Shown piece by piece: positions 52,442 to 62,728 of a DNA stretch of 64,000 nucleotides. How positions within the stretch are numbered: the first letter of the stretch is position 1; every line of letters starts with the position of its first letter. The notes below the pieces were generated by a model. The model saw only the letters and a list, made by a program, of their open reading frames with translations, was not told the origin of the DNA and did no database searches. Both the position numbers and the translations under genes were made by a program. The DNA is from Roseateles violae (GTDB lineage: Bacteria; Pseudomonadota; Gammaproteobacteria; Burkholderiales; Burkholderiaceae_C): the NCBI RefSeq assembly GCF_030410485.1, contig NZ_JAUHHC010000005.1:124001-188000 (forward strand), written 5' to 3'.

Positions 52442-53837
52442 CGCTTGCTCCCGCGGCCAGCGCCGCAACCACCTGTTCCATCTTCATGAATCTCGATCCC
52501 TTGACCAGAATGTTCTGCACCGCCGGGGCGGTGGACAAGGCGCCGATCAGCTCGGCCACCGTATTGAAATGACGCGCGCCCGCACCGTAGGCGGCCGCGC
52601 TGGCGGCCGCGGCGCTGCCGGCGGTCCACAGCGCGGCCAGGCCGCGGCTGGCCGCATAGGCGCCGACCTCGGCATGGAAGGCCGGCCCCTGATCGCCGAC
52701 CTCGCCCATATCGCCCAACAGCAGCCAGGAATCGCCGGGCAGTTCGGCCAGCACCTCGATCGCCGCGCGCACGCTATCCGGATTCGCGTTGTAGCTGTCG
52801 TCGATCAGCGTGATGCGCCGGCCCTCGCGCTCCAGGCTTCGCAGCTGCGAGCGGCCCTTGACCGGGCGGAAGTCCTCCAGGCCGCGCACGATGGCGGCCA
52901 GCGGCGCGCCGGCCGCCAGCGCGCAGGCGGCGGCTGCCAGCGCATTGCGCACGTTGTGCAGACCGGCCACGGCCAGCGCGACCGGCGCATCGCCGGCCGG
53001 CGTGCGCAGCTCCAGCGCCCAATGCCCCGCATCGACCCAGCGCGCGCGGCCGGTCACGTCGGCCTGGCCCTGCAGGGCGAAGCTCAGCACGGCGCGCGAG
53101 CCGGCCAGCTCGAGCCAGATCGGCGCGCAGGCATCCTCGGCCGGGAACACGGCCACGCCGGCCGGGCCCAGCGCGCCGATGACGGCACCGTTTTCCAGCG
53201 CGGCGGCCTCGACCGTCTGCAGGAATTCCTGGTGCTCGCGCTGCGCGTTGTTGACCAGGGCCACCGTCGGCTGCGCGAAGGCGGCCAGCGGCGCGATCTC
53301 GCCCGGATGGTTCATGCCCAGCTCGACGACGGCGGCGCGATGCCAGACCGCATCGTCCTGGCGCAGGCGCAGCAGGGTCAGCGGCAGGCCGATGTCGTTG
53401 TTGAAATTGCCCTCGGTCGCCAGCGCGTGCGTGCCCAGCCAGGCGCGCAGGATGCTGGCGATCATCTGGGTGACCGTGGTCTTGCCATTGCTGCCAGTGA
53501 CGGCGATCAGCGGCAGATGGCAGTGGCGGCGCCAGGCGGCGGCCAGCTGGCCCAGGGCCGCCTTGGCGTCGGGCACCAGAATGCCGGGCAGGCCGGCCTC
53601 GGTCAGGCCGCGCTCGGCCAGCGCGGCGACGGCACCGGAGGCCGCCGCCTGCGCGAGAAAGTCGTTGGCATCGAAGCGCTCGCCGCGCAGCGCGACGAAG
53701 AGATCGCCGGCCTGCAGGCTGCGCGTGTCGCTGTGCACGCGCGCGATCTCGGTGGCGCCGTCACCGATCAGCCGCGCCTCGGGCACGGCCGGCAGCAGCA
53801 GGTGGTGGGCCTGGGCCAGGGTCATCAGCGTCGTCAC
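52431..53837 (-). CDS. murF: UDP-MurNAc-tripeptide--D-alanyl-D-alanine ligase
   Basis: This 468-residue cytosolic ligase adds D-Ala-D-Ala to complete the pentapeptide precursor. It shows [20 protein letters not shown], the ATP loop [13 protein letters not shown] (about residues 114-126), [15 protein letters not shown] and [15 protein letters not shown]. The GTG at 53837 overlaps the murE stop (GTGA) and is preferred for coupling; an ATG four codons later is possible. Two Ala-rich stretches near the end are unremarkable for this genome. Confidence 0.96.
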   Translation of the reverse strand: MTTLMTLAQAHHLLLPAVPEARLIGDGATEIARVHSDTRSLQAGDLFVALRGERFDANDFLAQAAASGAVAALAERGLTEAGLPGILVPDAKAALGQLAAAWRRHCHLPLIAVTGSNGKTTVTQMIASILRAWLGTHALATEGNFNNDIGLPLTLLRLRQDDAVWHRAAVVELGMNHPGEIAPLAAFAQPTVALVNNAQREHQEFLQTVEAAALENGAVIGALGPAGVAVFPAEDACAPIWLELAGSRAVLSFALQGQADVTGRARWVDAGHWALELRTPAGDAPVALAVAGLHNVRNALAAAACALAAGAPLAAIVRGLEDFRPVKGRSQLRSLEREGRRITLIDDSYNANPDSVRAAIEVLAELPGDSWLLLGDMGEVGDQGPAFHAEVGAYAASRGLAALWTAGSAAAASAAAYGAGARHFNTVAELIGALSTAPAVQNILVKGSRFMKMEQVVAALAAGASDAA

Positions 53838-55339
53838 AGCCCGGCCCTCGCGATCAGCGCGGCGCGCGCCTCGTCGACATCGGAGAAGGGCCGGCGCTCG
53901 CCGGCGATCTCCTGGTAGTCCTCGTGGCCCTTGCCGGCCACCAGGATCACATCGCGCGCGCCGGCTTCGAGCACGGCACGTGCAATGGCCTCGCGACGAT
54001 CGACCAGGGCCAGGCGTGGCGCGTCCGCTGCCATGCCCTGTTCGATGTCGGCGAGGATTTGCTCGGGCGCCTCATGGCGCGGGTTGTCGCTGGTGACGAT
54101 CACGCGCGCGGCCAGCCGCGCGGCGATCGCGCCCATCTGCGGGCGCTTGGCGCGGTCGCGGTTGCCGCCGCAGCCGAACACGCACAGCAGGCGCCCGCCG
54201 CGCGCGGCCGCCAGCGGCTGCAGCGCGCTCAGCGCCTTGTCCAGCGCGTCCGGCGTGTGCGCGTAGTCGACCACCGGCTGCGGCAGTTCGCGGCCGTTGC
54301 CGATGCGCTGCATCCGGCCCGGCACCGGCGTGACCTGGCCGATGAGGGCGGCGATGCTGGCCAGCGCATGGCCCAGCGCGCGCAGGCCGCCGATGACGGC
54401 CAGCAGGTTGGCGACGTTGTACTCGCCGATCAGGCCGGTCTCGACCAGCAGCTCTTCATCGCCCTCGCGCAGCGTGAAGGCCAGGCCGCCGGCGCGGTAG
54501 TGCAGCGCATGCGCCGACAGCCGCGCATCCTCGCGATTCAGCGCATAGGTCCAGACATCGAGCCGGCCGGCCAGCTCGGCGGCCAGTTCGGCGCCCTTGG
54601 CGTCGTCGACGTTCAGCACCGCAGCCCGCAGGCCCTCGAAATCGAACAGCTCGCGCTTGGCCGCCCAGTAGGCGTCCATATCGCCGTGGTAGTCCAAATG
54701 GTCCTGGGTGAAATTGGTGAACAGCGCGACCTTGATCGCGGTGCCGGCCAGGCGATGCTCCTTCAGGCCGATCGACGAGGCCTCGATCGCGCAGGCCTTG
54801 AAGCCGGCGTCGGCCATGCGCCGGAAGGCCGCCTGCAGCAGCACCGGATCGGGCGTCGTCAGGCCGGTGTACTCGATCGCGGCCGGCCGGCCGGCATGCC
54901 CCGGAATGGGCGGCTCGCCGACGCCCAGGGTGCCGACCACGCCGCAGCGCGCGCCCAGCAGGGCCAGCGCTTGCGCGGTCCACCAGGCGGTCGAGGTCTT
55001 GCCGTTGGTGCCGGTCGTCGCGACGATGTCGAGCCCGCGCGAGGGCTCGCCGTAGTAGGCGGCGGCGATCAGGCCGGTCTTGCTCTTCAGGCCCGGCAGC
55101 GAGGCGACGCGCGCATCGCTGAAGGCATGGGCCTCGACGCCCTCGTCCTCGACCAGGCAGGTCGCCGCGCCGGCGGCCAGGGCGGCCGGCACGAACTCGC
55201 GGCCATCGCGCGCATAGCCGGGCCAGGCGATGAAGGCATCGCCGGCCGCCACCGCGCGGCTGTCGGTGCGCAGCGCGCCGGTGGTCCATTCCTGCAGCCA
55301 GCGGGCCGCGGCCTCGGGGGATTTCAGCTTCGTCAGCAT
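53834..55339 (-). CDS. murE: UDP-MurNAc-L-Ala-D-Glu--meso-diaminopimelate ligase
   Basis: This 501-residue ligase adds the third residue to the peptidoglycan stem. It has DSRAVAAGDAFIAWPG, the ATP loop VATTGTNGKTSTAWW (about residues 107-121), TNFTQDHLDYHG and the SDNPRHE motif. DNPR is typical of enzymes that use meso-diaminopimelate rather than lysine, as expected in a Gram-negative. It overlaps ftsI by one base (TGATG) at its start and murF by 4 bp at its end. Confidence 0.97.
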   Translation of the reverse strand: MLTKLKSPEAAARWLQEWTTGALRTDSRAVAAGDAFIAWPGYARDGREFVPAALAAGAATCLVEDEGVEAHAFSDARVASLPGLKSKTGLIAAAYYGEPSRGLDIVATTGTNGKTSTAWWTAQALALLGARCGVVGTLGVGEPPIPGHAGRPAAIEYTGLTTPDPVLLQAAFRRMADAGFKACAIEASSIGLKEHRLAGTAIKVALFTNFTQDHLDYHGDMDAYWAAKRELFDFEGLRAAVLNVDDAKGAELAAELAGRLDVWTYALNREDARLSAHALHYRAGGLAFTLREGDEELLVETGLIGEYNVANLLAVIGGLRALGHALASIAALIGQVTPVPGRMQRIGNGRELPQPVVDYAHTPDALDKALSALQPLAAARGGRLLCVFGCGGNRDRAKRPQMGAIAARLAARVIVTSDNPRHEAPEQILADIEQGMAADAPRLALVDRREAIARAVLEAGARDVILVAGKGHEDYQEIAGERRPFSDVDEARAALIARAGL

Positions 55340-57150
55340 CAGAAGCTCTCCTCGACGGCCTGGGTCTTCTGCACCGCCAGGATCTGCGGCTTGACGTCCA
55401 GATCGGGTGGGACGCCCATCAGGCGCAGGGTCTGGGCGACCACCTGGCTGAACACCGGGGCGGCAACCGCGCCGCCGAAATACTGGCCATTGCTGGGCTC
55501 GTCGACCATCACCGCGACGACGATGCGCGGCTTGCTGATCGGTGCGATGCCGACGAACCAGCTGCGGTATTTGTGGCCGGCATAACCCTTGCCTTCCTGT
55601 TTGTGCGCGGTGCCGGACTTGCCGCCGACGCTGTAGCCGCTGACCATGGCCTGCGGCGCGGTGCCGCCGGGGCCGGCCGCCATCTGCAGCATCTCGCGCA
55701 GCTGGGCGGCCGTCTTGGGCGAGAAGACCTTGATGCCGTGCACCAGGGTGCCGGGCGCCTGCTTGGTCATGGTCAGCGGGATCACTTCGCCGTCGCGCGC
55801 GAACACCGTGTAGGCATGGGCCAGCTGGAACAGCGAGGCCGACAGGCCGTAGCCATAGGCCATGGTCGCCTGCTCGATCGGGCGCCAGCTCTTGTAGGGC
55901 CGCAGCTTGCCGGTGATCGCGCCGGGGAAGTTGATCTGCGGGCGCTGGCCCAGGCCGATGCTGGTGAACAGCTCGTGCATCTCGCGCGGCTGCATGCCCA
56001 GCGCCAGCTTGGCGGCGCCGACATTGCTGGACTTCTGGATGATCTGGGTGACGCTCAGCGCGTCCTTGGGCGTGTGGTCGGTCGGCGACCAGCCGGCGAT
56101 GCTGACGCTGCCGCGGCCGGTGTTGACGATGGTGTCGGGCGTCACCCGGCCGGTCTCCAGCGCCAGGCCGACGATCATCGGCTTCATCGTCGAGCCGGGC
56201 TCGAAGATGTCGGTCAGCGCGCGGTTGCGCAGCTGCGCGCCGCTGAGGTTCTGGCGATCGCCCGGGTCGTAGCTCGGGTAGTTGGCCAGCGCCAGCACCT
56301 CGCCGGTCTGCGCGTCCAGCACGACGACCGAACCGGCCTTGGCCTTGTGCTCGGCCACCGCATCGCGCACGCGCTGATAGGCGAAGAACTGCACCTTGGA
56401 GTCCACCGACAGATCGATGTCGCGGCCGTTGACCGCCGGCACCCGCTCGCCGATGTCCTCGACGACGCGGCCCAGCCGGTCGCGCACGACGGCGCGCGAG
56501 CCGTCGCGGCCCTGCAGGTCCTTCTGGAAGGCCAGCTCGATGCCCTCCTGGCCGCGCTCCTCGATATTGGTGAAGCCGACCACATGGGCGGCCGCCTCGC
56601 CCTCCGGGTACTTGCGCTTGTACTCGCGGTCCTGGAACACGCCCTTCAGGTTCAGCGCCTTGATCTGGGCGGCGGTCTGGTCGTCGGCCTGGCGGCGCAG
56701 CCAGACAAAGCGGGTCGCCGGGTCGAGCTTCTTCTCCAGCTCGGCGCCGCTCAGCCCCAGGATCTTGGCCAGCGCACGGCGCTTGTCCGCATCGGCATCG
56801 ACCTCCTTGGGAATGGCCCAGATCGAGGGCACGGCAACGCTGGCGGCCAGCACCTGGCCGGCGCGGTCATTGATGCGGCCGCGGCTTGCCGGCAGTTCGA
56901 CCGTGTGGGCATAGCGCGCCTCACCCTGCTTCTGATAGAAGTCGGTGCCGATCACCTGCACATAGAGGGCGCGGCCCAGCAGGCCCGCAAAGGCCAGGCC
57001 GACCAGCGCGACCAGGAAACGCGAACGCCAGGACGGCGTCTTCGAGGCCAGCAGCGGGCTGGTCGAATAGCTGACGCTGCGCGTATTGGACACGCGCGCG
57101 CCGGCCTGGCGGCCACCCTTGCCGGACAAGGCCTTCAGCAGCCCCTTCAT
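55339..57150 (-). CDS. ftsI: Septal transpeptidase FtsI (penicillin-binding protein 3)
   Basis: This 603-residue class B PBP cross-links septal peptidoglycan. After a basic cytosolic N-terminus and one membrane helix (about residues 45-65) come the dimerisation domain (ASRGRINDRAGQVLA) and the transpeptidase domain with the active-site serine in GSTMK (near residue 320), SSN (about 374-376) and KSGTAHK (about 511). All catalytic residues are intact. The start overlaps the ftsL stop by 4 bp (ATGA). Confidence 0.97.
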   Translation of the reverse strand: MKGLLKALSGKGGRQAGARVSNTRSVSYSTSPLLASKTPSWRSRFLVALVGLAFAGLLGRALYVQVIGTDFYQKQGEARYAHTVELPASRGRINDRAGQVLAASVAVPSIWAIPKEVDADADKRRALAKILGLSGAELEKKLDPATRFVWLRRQADDQTAAQIKALNLKGVFQDREYKRKYPEGEAAAHVVGFTNIEERGQEGIELAFQKDLQGRDGSRAVVRDRLGRVVEDIGERVPAVNGRDIDLSVDSKVQFFAYQRVRDAVAEHKAKAGSVVVLDAQTGEVLALANYPSYDPGDRQNLSGAQLRNRALTDIFEPGSTMKPMIVGLALETGRVTPDTIVNTGRGSVSIAGWSPTDHTPKDALSVTQIIQKSSNVGAAKLALGMQPREMHELFTSIGLGQRPQINFPGAITGKLRPYKSWRPIEQATMAYGYGLSASLFQLAHAYTVFARDGEVIPLTMTKQAPGTLVHGIKVFSPKTAAQLREMLQMAAGPGGTAPQAMVSGYSVGGKSGTAHKQEGKGYAGHKYRSWFVGIAPISKPRIVVAVMVDEPSNGQYFGGAVAAPVFSQVVAQTLRLMGVPPDLDVKPQILAVQKTQAVEESF

Positions 57151-57437
57151 CGCTGCGCTCCGGAGGCGGCGACGCCATGGTCGCCGGCGGTCTGGATCAC
57201 GGCCGGCGTGATGGTCTTCATGCGCAGCTTTTCGCGCGCGACCTGCTCGACGCGCAGATTGGTGGCCTGCGCATGGCGCTCGGCCTGCAGGCGCTGGCTG
57301 TCCGACTCCAGCCGCGCGGCCTCGACCTTGGCGCGGTCGATCTCGGTGAACAGGCGGCGCGCCTCATAGGCGCTGTGCACCAGCACCAGGCCGCTGCCCA
57401 GCACGGCAATCAGCAGCAGGAAGTTCAGACGGCCCAC
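57147..57437 (-). CDS. ftsL: Cell division protein FtsL
   Basis: This 96-residue bitopic protein has one membrane helix at the very N-terminus (NFLLLIAVLGSGLVLVHS, residues 4-21) followed by a heptad-like coiled coil (RLFTEIDRAKVEAARLESDS) and a short tail. It pairs with FtsB and FtsQ to activate FtsWI. The start is GTG at 57437, 13 bp after the rsmH stop, with GGGA nearby. An ATG overlapping the rsmH stop is in another frame and ends after eight codons. Small size and position between rsmH and ftsI make the call firm. Confidence 0.92.
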   Translation of the reverse strand: MGRLNFLLLIAVLGSGLVLVHSAYEARRLFTEIDRAKVEAARLESDSQRLQAERHAQATNLRVEQVAREKLRMKTITPAVIQTAGDHGVAASGAQR

Positions 57438-57450
57438 GTCGCTTGTCCCA

Positions 57451-58431
57451 TCAGCCGCGGCGACGCCGCTTCTCGTGCACCGGCGGCAGCGGCGCCGCCG
57501 TGCGCTCGGCCACCCGCAGCACGGCCGAGCGCGCGCGCGGATTGGCATCGACCTCGGCCTCGCTCGGCTTGATCCGGCCCAGCGCCTTCAGCGCCAGCGG
57601 CTTCGGTTCGGCAAACATAGCGCGGCGGTCCAGTTCCTGCTTGCTGTGGCCGGCAATGAAGTTCTTGACGATGCGGTCTTCCAGCGAATGGAAGCTGATC
57701 ACCGCCATGCGGCCACCGGGCGCCAGCAGGGCCAGCGCCGCGTTCAGCCCCTGCTCGAGCTCCTCAAGCTCGGCATTGACATGAATCCGAAGCGCCTGAA
57801 ATGTGCGCGTTGCAGGGTTCTGGCCCGGCTCTCGGGTCTTGACCGCACGAGCCACGATTTCGGAAAGTTCGTCGGTGCTTCGGATAGCACCCCCGCTCTC
57901 CCGACGAGCAACAAGCGCCTTTGCAATCTGTGCAGCAAACCGTTCTTCCCCATAGTTGCGTATCACCTCCGCGATCTGGCGCTCGTCGGCGCGGGCCAGG
58001 AAATCCGCGGCGCTCTCGCCACGGGTGGTATCCATGCGCATGTCCAGCGGGCCGCTGAAGCGGAAGCTGAAACCGCGCTCCGGGTTGTCGATCTGCGGGC
58101 TCGACACTCCCAGATCCAGCATCACGCCCTGCACCTGCTCGACGCCCAGCGCCGACAGTTGCGCGCGCATATCGGCAAAGCCGGAGTGGCAAATGGAAAA
58201 ACGCGGGTCCGAGACCCGCGTTTCGCCGGAGCTGGCGGCCGCAATGGCCTCGGGGTCGCGGTCGATCGCGACCAAACGCCCTCCGGGTCCGAGTTTCTGC
58301 AGCAGCAGGCGCGAATGGCCGCCGCGGCCGAAGGTGCCGTCGACATAGACGCCGTCCGGATCGTTCAGCACGGCGTCGACGGTCTCGTGCAACAGCACGG
58401 TGGTGTGGGAGAACGGGGTGGGCGCGCTCAT
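57451..58431 (-). CDS. rsmH: 16S rRNA m4C1402 methyltransferase RsmH
   Basis: This 326-residue SAM enzyme methylates N4 of C1402 in 16S rRNA. It shows [13 protein letters not shown], the SAM loop [32 protein letters not shown] and the [15 protein letters not shown] and [12 protein letters not shown] motifs. Two internal oddities stand out. Codons covering about 57775-57965 have roughly half A/T third positions, against very few in the surroundings, which suggests a recombined segment. Near residues 70-80 the coding strand carries a perfect 11-bp hairpin followed by five T residues, like an intrinsic terminator. The protein itself looks complete and functional. Confidence 0.96.
   Translation of the reverse strand: MSAPTPFSHTTVLLHETVDAVLNDPDGVYVDGTFGRGGHSRLLLQKLGPGGRLVAIDRDPEAIAAASSGETRVSDPRFSICHSGFADMRAQLSALGVEQVQGVMLDLGVSSPQIDNPERGFSFRFSGPLDMRMDTTRGESAADFLARADERQIAEVIRNYGEERFAAQIAKALVARRESGGAIRSTDELSEIVARAVKTREPGQNPATRTFQALRIHVNAELEELEQGLNAALALLAPGGRMAVISFHSLEDRIVKNFIAGHSKQELDRRAMFAEPKPLALKALGRIKPSEAEVDANPRARSAVLRVAERTAAPLPPVHEKRRRRG
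58197..58223 (-). terminator. Intrinsic-terminator-like hairpin inside rsmH
   Basis: On the rsmH coding strand AAACGCGGGTC and GACCCGCGTTT form a perfect 11-bp stem with a 3-nt TCG loop (58223-58199), followed at once by a run ending in five T (58201-58197). It has every element of a Rho-independent terminator, though it lies within the open reading frame. Translating ribosomes would normally prevent it from folding, so it may act only when translation lags. Confidence 0.55.
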
Positions 58432-58433
58432 GC

Positions 58434-58862
58434 TCAGAAGCTGAAGTCCTTCAGCGCGTCCGGCATTTCGGACGCCATCACTTGCGCCTCGTGGGCGGCA
58501 TAGGCCTCGGCGTCCCAGAGTTCGAAATGACTGCCCATGCCCAGCAGCATCACCTGCTTGTCCAGCTTGGCGGCGGCGCGCAGTTCGGGCGAGATCAGCA
58601 CGCGGGCGGCGCTGTCGATCTCGACGTCCATGGCATTGCCGAGGAAGACGCGCTTCCAGCCGGCCGCCGACATCGGCAGCGCCGCGATCTTGTCGCGGAA
58701 GGTTTCCCAGGCCGGGCGCGGGAACACCATCAGGCAGCCCTCGGGATGCTTGGTGACGGTCAGCTGGCCGGCGCACAGCGCCTGCAGGACCTCACGGTGG
58801 CGTGTCGGGACGGCCAGACGCCCCTTGGCATCCATTGCCAAGGCGCTTGCCCCCTGAAACAC
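58434..58862 (-). CDS. mraZ: Transcriptional regulator MraZ
   Basis: This 142-residue DNA-binding protein has two SpoVT/AbrB-like half domains: [20 protein letters not shown] at the start and the second repeat with [25 protein letters not shown]. MraZ forms a ring that binds spaced repeats and represses its own dcw operon. The start is GTG at 58862, where the family N-terminus begins; upstream in-frame residues to 58904 do not fit and would include the operator repeats. It is the first gene of the dcw cluster, 2 bp before rsmH. Confidence 0.95.
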   Translation of the reverse strand: MFQGASALAMDAKGRLAVPTRHREVLQALCAGQLTVTKHPEGCLMVFPRPAWETFRDKIAALPMSAAGWKRVFLGNAMDVEIDSAARVLISPELRAAAKLDKQVMLLGMGSHFELWDAEAYAAHEAQVMASEMPDALKDFSF

Positions 58863-58870
58863 AAAATTTG

Positions 58871-58905
58871 CCACTCGTCTCCACCAAACTCCACTTTCCA
58901 ACACT
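58871..58905 (-). promoter_or_regulatory. MraZ operator: 10-bp-spaced GTGG repeats
   Basis: On the minus strand AGTGT, AGTGG, GGTGG and AGTGG occur at exact 10-bp intervals (plus-strand CCAC starts at 58871, 58881 and 58891, ACAC at 58901). MraZ binds such direct repeats with one helical turn of spacing. The array covers the predicted transcription start, as expected for autorepression. Confidence 0.8.
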
Positions 58906-58931
58906 TTACTAAGCGGAGTTCAGCCGGTCAA
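58903..58931 (-). promoter_or_regulatory. dcw operon promoter (Pmra)
   Basis: On the minus strand TTGACC (58931-58926) and TAAAGT (58908-58903) are separated by 17 bp. The transcript would start near 58896, within the MraZ repeats, about 35 nt upstream of the mraZ GTG. The rest of the 58932-59109 gap is AT-richer than the average and shows no further gene. Confidence 0.8.
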
Positions 58932-59109
58932 GGCAAATCGTAAAAAATTCCAATGAAATCAAGCACTTAGAGTCGAATTCTAGAGCGAATGCGGCACCAA
59001 ATATCCTTCAAAAATAAGGACTTGCAAAACGGTCTGCAAGTGGAAGATGAAGTTGTTTTAGGCGTTTTCCCGTGGCGGCTTGCCTCGGCATCTGGCCGGA
59101 CCGAAAGAC

Positions 59110-59145
59110 GAAGGGCCGAGCCGGACGGCGCCGGCTCGGCCCTTC
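59110..59145 (-). terminator. Strong hairpin terminator after the hybrid kinase
   Basis: GAAGGGCCGAGCCGG and CCGGCTCGGCCCTTC form a perfect 15-bp stem with a 6-nt loop. It lies 17 bp after the kinase stop on the minus strand and is followed by GTCTTTC, a weak T tract. It insulates the mra promoter from kinase transcription. Confidence 0.75.
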
Positions 59146-59161
59146 TGTTCAGCACGGCGGC

Positions 59162-62100
59162 TCAGAGCCCCGTGTCTTCCCCGTCCACCGCCTCCGCCAT
59201 CGAGCCCTGCAGAATCGTCAGTGCCTCGCGGAAGTCGGAGGCGCGGTTGGCGCGCCGGAAGCTCATGTAATCCGAGGGGCCGGCATCGCGCGACGCCTGC
59301 TCGGCCGTATCGGATGCCGCCATCACCGGCGCAGCAGCGGCCGCCATCGGCCGCCGATCGGCGCGCGGCCGGATATGCGCCAGCAGCACCTGCAGCAGTT
59401 GGTCCGGGTCGACCGGCTTGGCGATATGGCCGTTCATGCCGGCCTCCAGGCAGCGGCGGCGGTCATGCTCCATCGCGTCGGCGGTCATCGCGACGATGGG
59501 CAGACCGGCGCAGCCCGGCAGCGCGCGGATGAACAGGGTGGCGGTGATGCCGTCCATCACCGGCATCTGCAGATCCATCAGCACCAGGTCGTAGTCGCCG
59601 GCCTGCACCCTGTCGACCGCGCGTTCGCCATTGCCGACCAGATCGACCTGCAGGCCCAGCTCGCCGAGCAGGCCCAGCGCGACATCCTGGTTCAGCTCGT
59701 TGTCCTCGACCAGCAGCACGCGTGCGCCCTGCAGCGCATCCAGCTGCGGCCGCAGCGCCAGCACCGGTCGCGCGGCCGGCTGCATGCCCAGCGGATGGCG
59801 CGCATAGAGCCTGGCCAGGCAATCGGCGATCTTGGCCGCGGTCAGCGGCTTGTCCAGGCAGTCGGCGACGCCGGCACGGGCGGCCATCGCGGCCAGGCCG
59901 TCGCTGCCCTGCGCACCGATCATCACCAGATGGGTGGCCGGCAGCTCGAGCGCGTTCGGCCGCGCCGCCCGCTGCTCGCGCAGCGCGCTGGCGGTCTGCA
60001 GGCCGTCCAGCTGCGGCATCAGCCGGTCGATGAAGATCACGTGGAAGGGCTCGCCGCGCTCCAGCGCGGCGCCGCTCAGGCGCAGCGCCGCCGCACCCGA
60101 GTCGGCCTCGCTGACCTGCAGTTGCAGCGCCTGCAGCTGCGCCACAAGCACCGCACGCGCCTGCGGGTTGTCGTCGACGACCAGCGCACGCCGGCCGGCC
60201 AGATCCGGCGCCGCCGTCAATGCCGCCAGCGGCGCGGCAGCTTCGAGCTGGCCGCGACCGATCCGGGCGGTGAACCAGAACACGCTGCCCTGGCCGGCGA
60301 CGCTCTGCACGCCCACCGTCCCGCCCATCAGCTCGGCCAGGCGCTTGGAGATCGCCAGGCCCAGGCCGGTGCCGCCATGCTTGCGCGTGGTCGAGCCGTC
60401 GCCCTGCTGGAAGGGCCGGAACAGCTGCGCCTGCTGCTCGCGCGTCAGGCCGATGCCGGTATCGCGCACCGAGAAGCGCAGCAGCAGTTCGTCGCCGCGG
60501 TCCTGCTCCAGCGCGGTCCTCACGGTGACCTCGCCGCGCTCGGTGAACTTGATCGCATTGCTGGTGAAGTTGGTCAGGATCTGGCCCAGCCGCACCGGGT
60601 CGCCGACCAGCTCGTCCTCGACGCCGGGGTCGATGTCGAACACCAGCTCCAGACCCTTGTCGGTCGCCCGGTCCATCAGCAGGGTGGCGACGCTTTGCAG
60701 CACCGCGTCGACGCGGAAGGGCACGCGCTCGACATCGAGCTTGCCGGCCTCGATCTTCGAGAAGTCGAGGATGTCGTTGATGACGCCCAGCAGGTATTTG
60801 CTGGCCAGCTGGATCTTGTCCAGGTACTCGCGCTGCTGCGGCGTCAGCGGCGTCTTCGTCGCCAGATAGGCCATGCCGATGATCGCGTTCATCGGCGTGC
60901 GGATCTCGTGGCTCATATTGGCCAGGAACTCGCTCTTCGCGCGCGTCGCACTCTCCGCCGCGTCGCGGGCCAGCACCAGCTCGCGCTCGGCGCGCTTGCG
61001 CTCGGACACATCGCGCACCGAGGCGCAGACGCAGGGCCCCTGGCCGCCCAGCGGCGGCAGCGGCGACAGGCCCACCTCGATCGGGAACAGGCGTCCGTCC
61101 TTGCGCAGGCCCTGCAGATCGCCGTTGGCGGCGCCCCCCAACGGACGGATGCCGGCGCCGGCCGGCACCAGCTGCTCGACCTTCATCTCGCACAGCTTGC
61201 GCACCGTGTAGCCGAACATCGCCGCCAGCTGCGGATTGGCCAGGATGATGTCGCCCTCGGCGTTGACCACCATCATGCCGTCCGGCGCCGCCTCGATGAT
61301 GCCCTGGTACCAGGCCTTCGTATGCTCGAGCGCTGCCTGCTGCTCGCTCAGCGCCAGCGTATAGGCCTCCAGCTCGGTGCTGCGCGCCTGCAGCAGCGAT
61401 TCCGATTCGCCCAGCTCGCGCGCCTGCACCTGCGCATGCTCGAGCAGCAGCTGGGTGTGCACATTGCGCAGCAGGATCTCCAGCCGCGGCGCGACCACAT
61501 TGGCCAGACTGGCCAGCAGCGCGCGCTGGGCCGGGCTAGGCTCGGCCAGCAGGCCCAGCTCGATGACGGCGCCCTTCTGGCGCATCAAGGTCAGCGGGAT
61601 CAGGATCAGCCGCGCCGGCCGCACCGCGCCGAGGCCCGAGCTGATGCGCAGATAGTCGCCAGGCACCTGGCTGATCTCGGTCACCTCGCCGCTTTGCAGC
61701 GCCTGGCCGACAAGGCCGGCCGCATTGGCGCCCGGCTCGTCGATATCGAGCAGCAGATCGGGGATGGTGCAGCCATAGGCCGCCACCGGCCGCACGGCAT
61801 CGTCCTCGCCGACTAGGTGCAGCAGCGCGACGCCGACTTCCAGCGGCGGCGCCAGGCTGGCCAGCAGGCGGCTGCCGAATTCCTCCACCGTGTCGACCTG
61901 GTGGATCGCATCGCCGATCTCGGTCAGCGTCTGCTGCAGCCAGCTCTGCTGGGCCAGCTCGTCGGCCTGCTGGCGATAGCTTTCCAGCGTGCGGCCCAGA
62001 TCCTGCAGCTCCACGGCCGGGCGGTCGGCGTCGAAGCGCACCGCGCGCTCGCCGGCCAACAGGCGGCGCGCCGCGTCGGTCAGCTGCAGCACCGGCGCCA

Positions 62101-62728
62101 GCACGCGGCGGCCGTAGAACAGCTCCAGCACGGCCAGGATCAGGCCGATCTCGGCCAGCAGGCAGACGATGGCGACGACGGCCGCCGTCCTCGCCTCGGT
62201 CGATATCGTCTCCATCGCGCTGCCCACGCGCTGCTTGATCAGCGCGCTGGCGTCCTCGACCAGCTCGCCGATGCGCGCCGCATCGCTCAGATAGGCGGGA
62301 CCGAAGACGATGGCCAGCGCGGCCTCCTTGTCGCCACCGGCCATCGCATCGAGCGCCTGCTTCTCGACCGTCGCCAGCGCATCGGACAGCTGCTTGGCGC
62401 GGTCGATCGCGACGCGCTCCTGCGTCGTCAGGCCCAGCGCGAGCAGGCTGGCCACCGCCGCATCGCGGCGGCGCGTCGAGTCCAGCTCATGCTCGTAGGC
62501 CTGGCGGTAGCGCGGCTGGCCGGTGACGATGTAGAGCCGGCTGTTGCGCGTCAGATCGCGGCTGGCCGCCGACAGTTGCTGCAGCGCCTCGTTCGACTGG
62601 AGGACCTGGGCGTGCAGCGCCTTCTGTTCCTGGAACAGATGGAAGGACGAGGCGAGCGCGATCACGCACACCGTCGACATCAGAAAAATGGCCGCAGCGG
62701 TCCAGCGGCGCGCAGATTGGATGCGCAT
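59162..62728 (-). CDS. Hybrid sensor histidine kinase with HAMP, GAF, PAS and two receiver domains
   Basis: This 1188-residue inner-membrane protein has two membrane helices (about residues 9-30 and 180-202) around a four-helix periplasmic sensor with the [14 protein letters not shown] segment, then HAMP, GAF, a coiled coil, PAS, the phosphoacceptor [15 protein letters not shown] (His near 607), a HATPase with [10 protein letters not shown], and two receivers. The first receiver has [11 protein letters not shown] (Asp near 900), the second [12 protein letters not shown] (Asp near 1050). No Hpt domain is fused, and no partner regulator is adjacent. ATG 62728 is chosen for AAGGGGA upstream. The layout is that of BarA/ArcB-like phosphorelay kinases; the signal is unknown. 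Confidence 0.92.
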   Translation of the reverse strand: MRIQSARRWTAAAIFLMSTVCVIALASSFHLFQEQKALHAQVLQSNEALQQLSAASRDLTRNSRLYIVTGQPRYRQAYEHELDSTRRRDAAVASLLALGLTTQERVAIDRAKQLSDALATVEKQALDAMAGGDKEAALAIVFGPAYLSDAARIGELVEDASALIKQRVGSAMETISTEARTAAVVAIVCLLAEIGLILAVLELFYGRRVLAPVLQLTDAARRLLAGERAVRFDADRPAVELQDLGRTLESYRQQADELAQQSWLQQTLTEIGDAIHQVDTVEEFGSRLLASLAPPLEVGVALLHLVGEDDAVRPVAAYGCTIPDLLLDIDEPGANAAGLVGQALQSGEVTEISQVPGDYLRISSGLGAVRPARLILIPLTLMRQKGAVIELGLLAEPSPAQRALLASLANVVAPRLEILLRNVHTQLLLEHAQVQARELGESESLLQARSTELEAYTLALSEQQAALEHTKAWYQGIIEAAPDGMMVVNAEGDIILANPQLAAMFGYTVRKLCEMKVEQLVPAGAGIRPLGGAANGDLQGLRKDGRLFPIEVGLSPLPPLGGQGPCVCASVRDVSERKRAERELVLARDAAESATRAKSEFLANMSHEIRTPMNAIIGMAYLATKTPLTPQQREYLDKIQLASKYLLGVINDILDFSKIEAGKLDVERVPFRVDAVLQSVATLLMDRATDKGLELVFDIDPGVEDELVGDPVRLGQILTNFTSNAIKFTERGEVTVRTALEQDRGDELLLRFSVRDTGIGLTREQQAQLFRPFQQGDGSTTRKHGGTGLGLAISKRLAELMGGTVGVQSVAGQGSVFWFTARIGRGQLEAAAPLAALTAAPDLAGRRALVVDDNPQARAVLVAQLQALQLQVSEADSGAAALRLSGAALERGEPFHVIFIDRLMPQLDGLQTASALREQRAARPNALELPATHLVMIGAQGSDGLAAMAARAGVADCLDKPLTAAKIADCLARLYARHPLGMQPAARPVLALRPQLDALQGARVLLVEDNELNQDVALGLLGELGLQVDLVGNGERAVDRVQAGDYDLVLMDLQMPVMDGITATLFIRALPGCAGLPIVAMTADAMEHDRRRCLEAGMNGHIAKPVDPDQLLQVLLAHIRPRADRRPMAAAAAPVMAASDTAEQASRDAGPSDYMSFRRANRASDFREALTILQGSMAEAVDGEDTGL

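Noticed and set aside
57426-57452. ATG start for ftsL overlapping the rsmH stop
   Set aside because: That frame ends after eight codons; the GTG at 57437 opens the real FtsL frame.
59072-61816. 914-codon plus-strand frame opposite the hybrid kinase
   Set aside because: Antisense shadow; the minus strand has HisKA, HATPase and two receiver domains.
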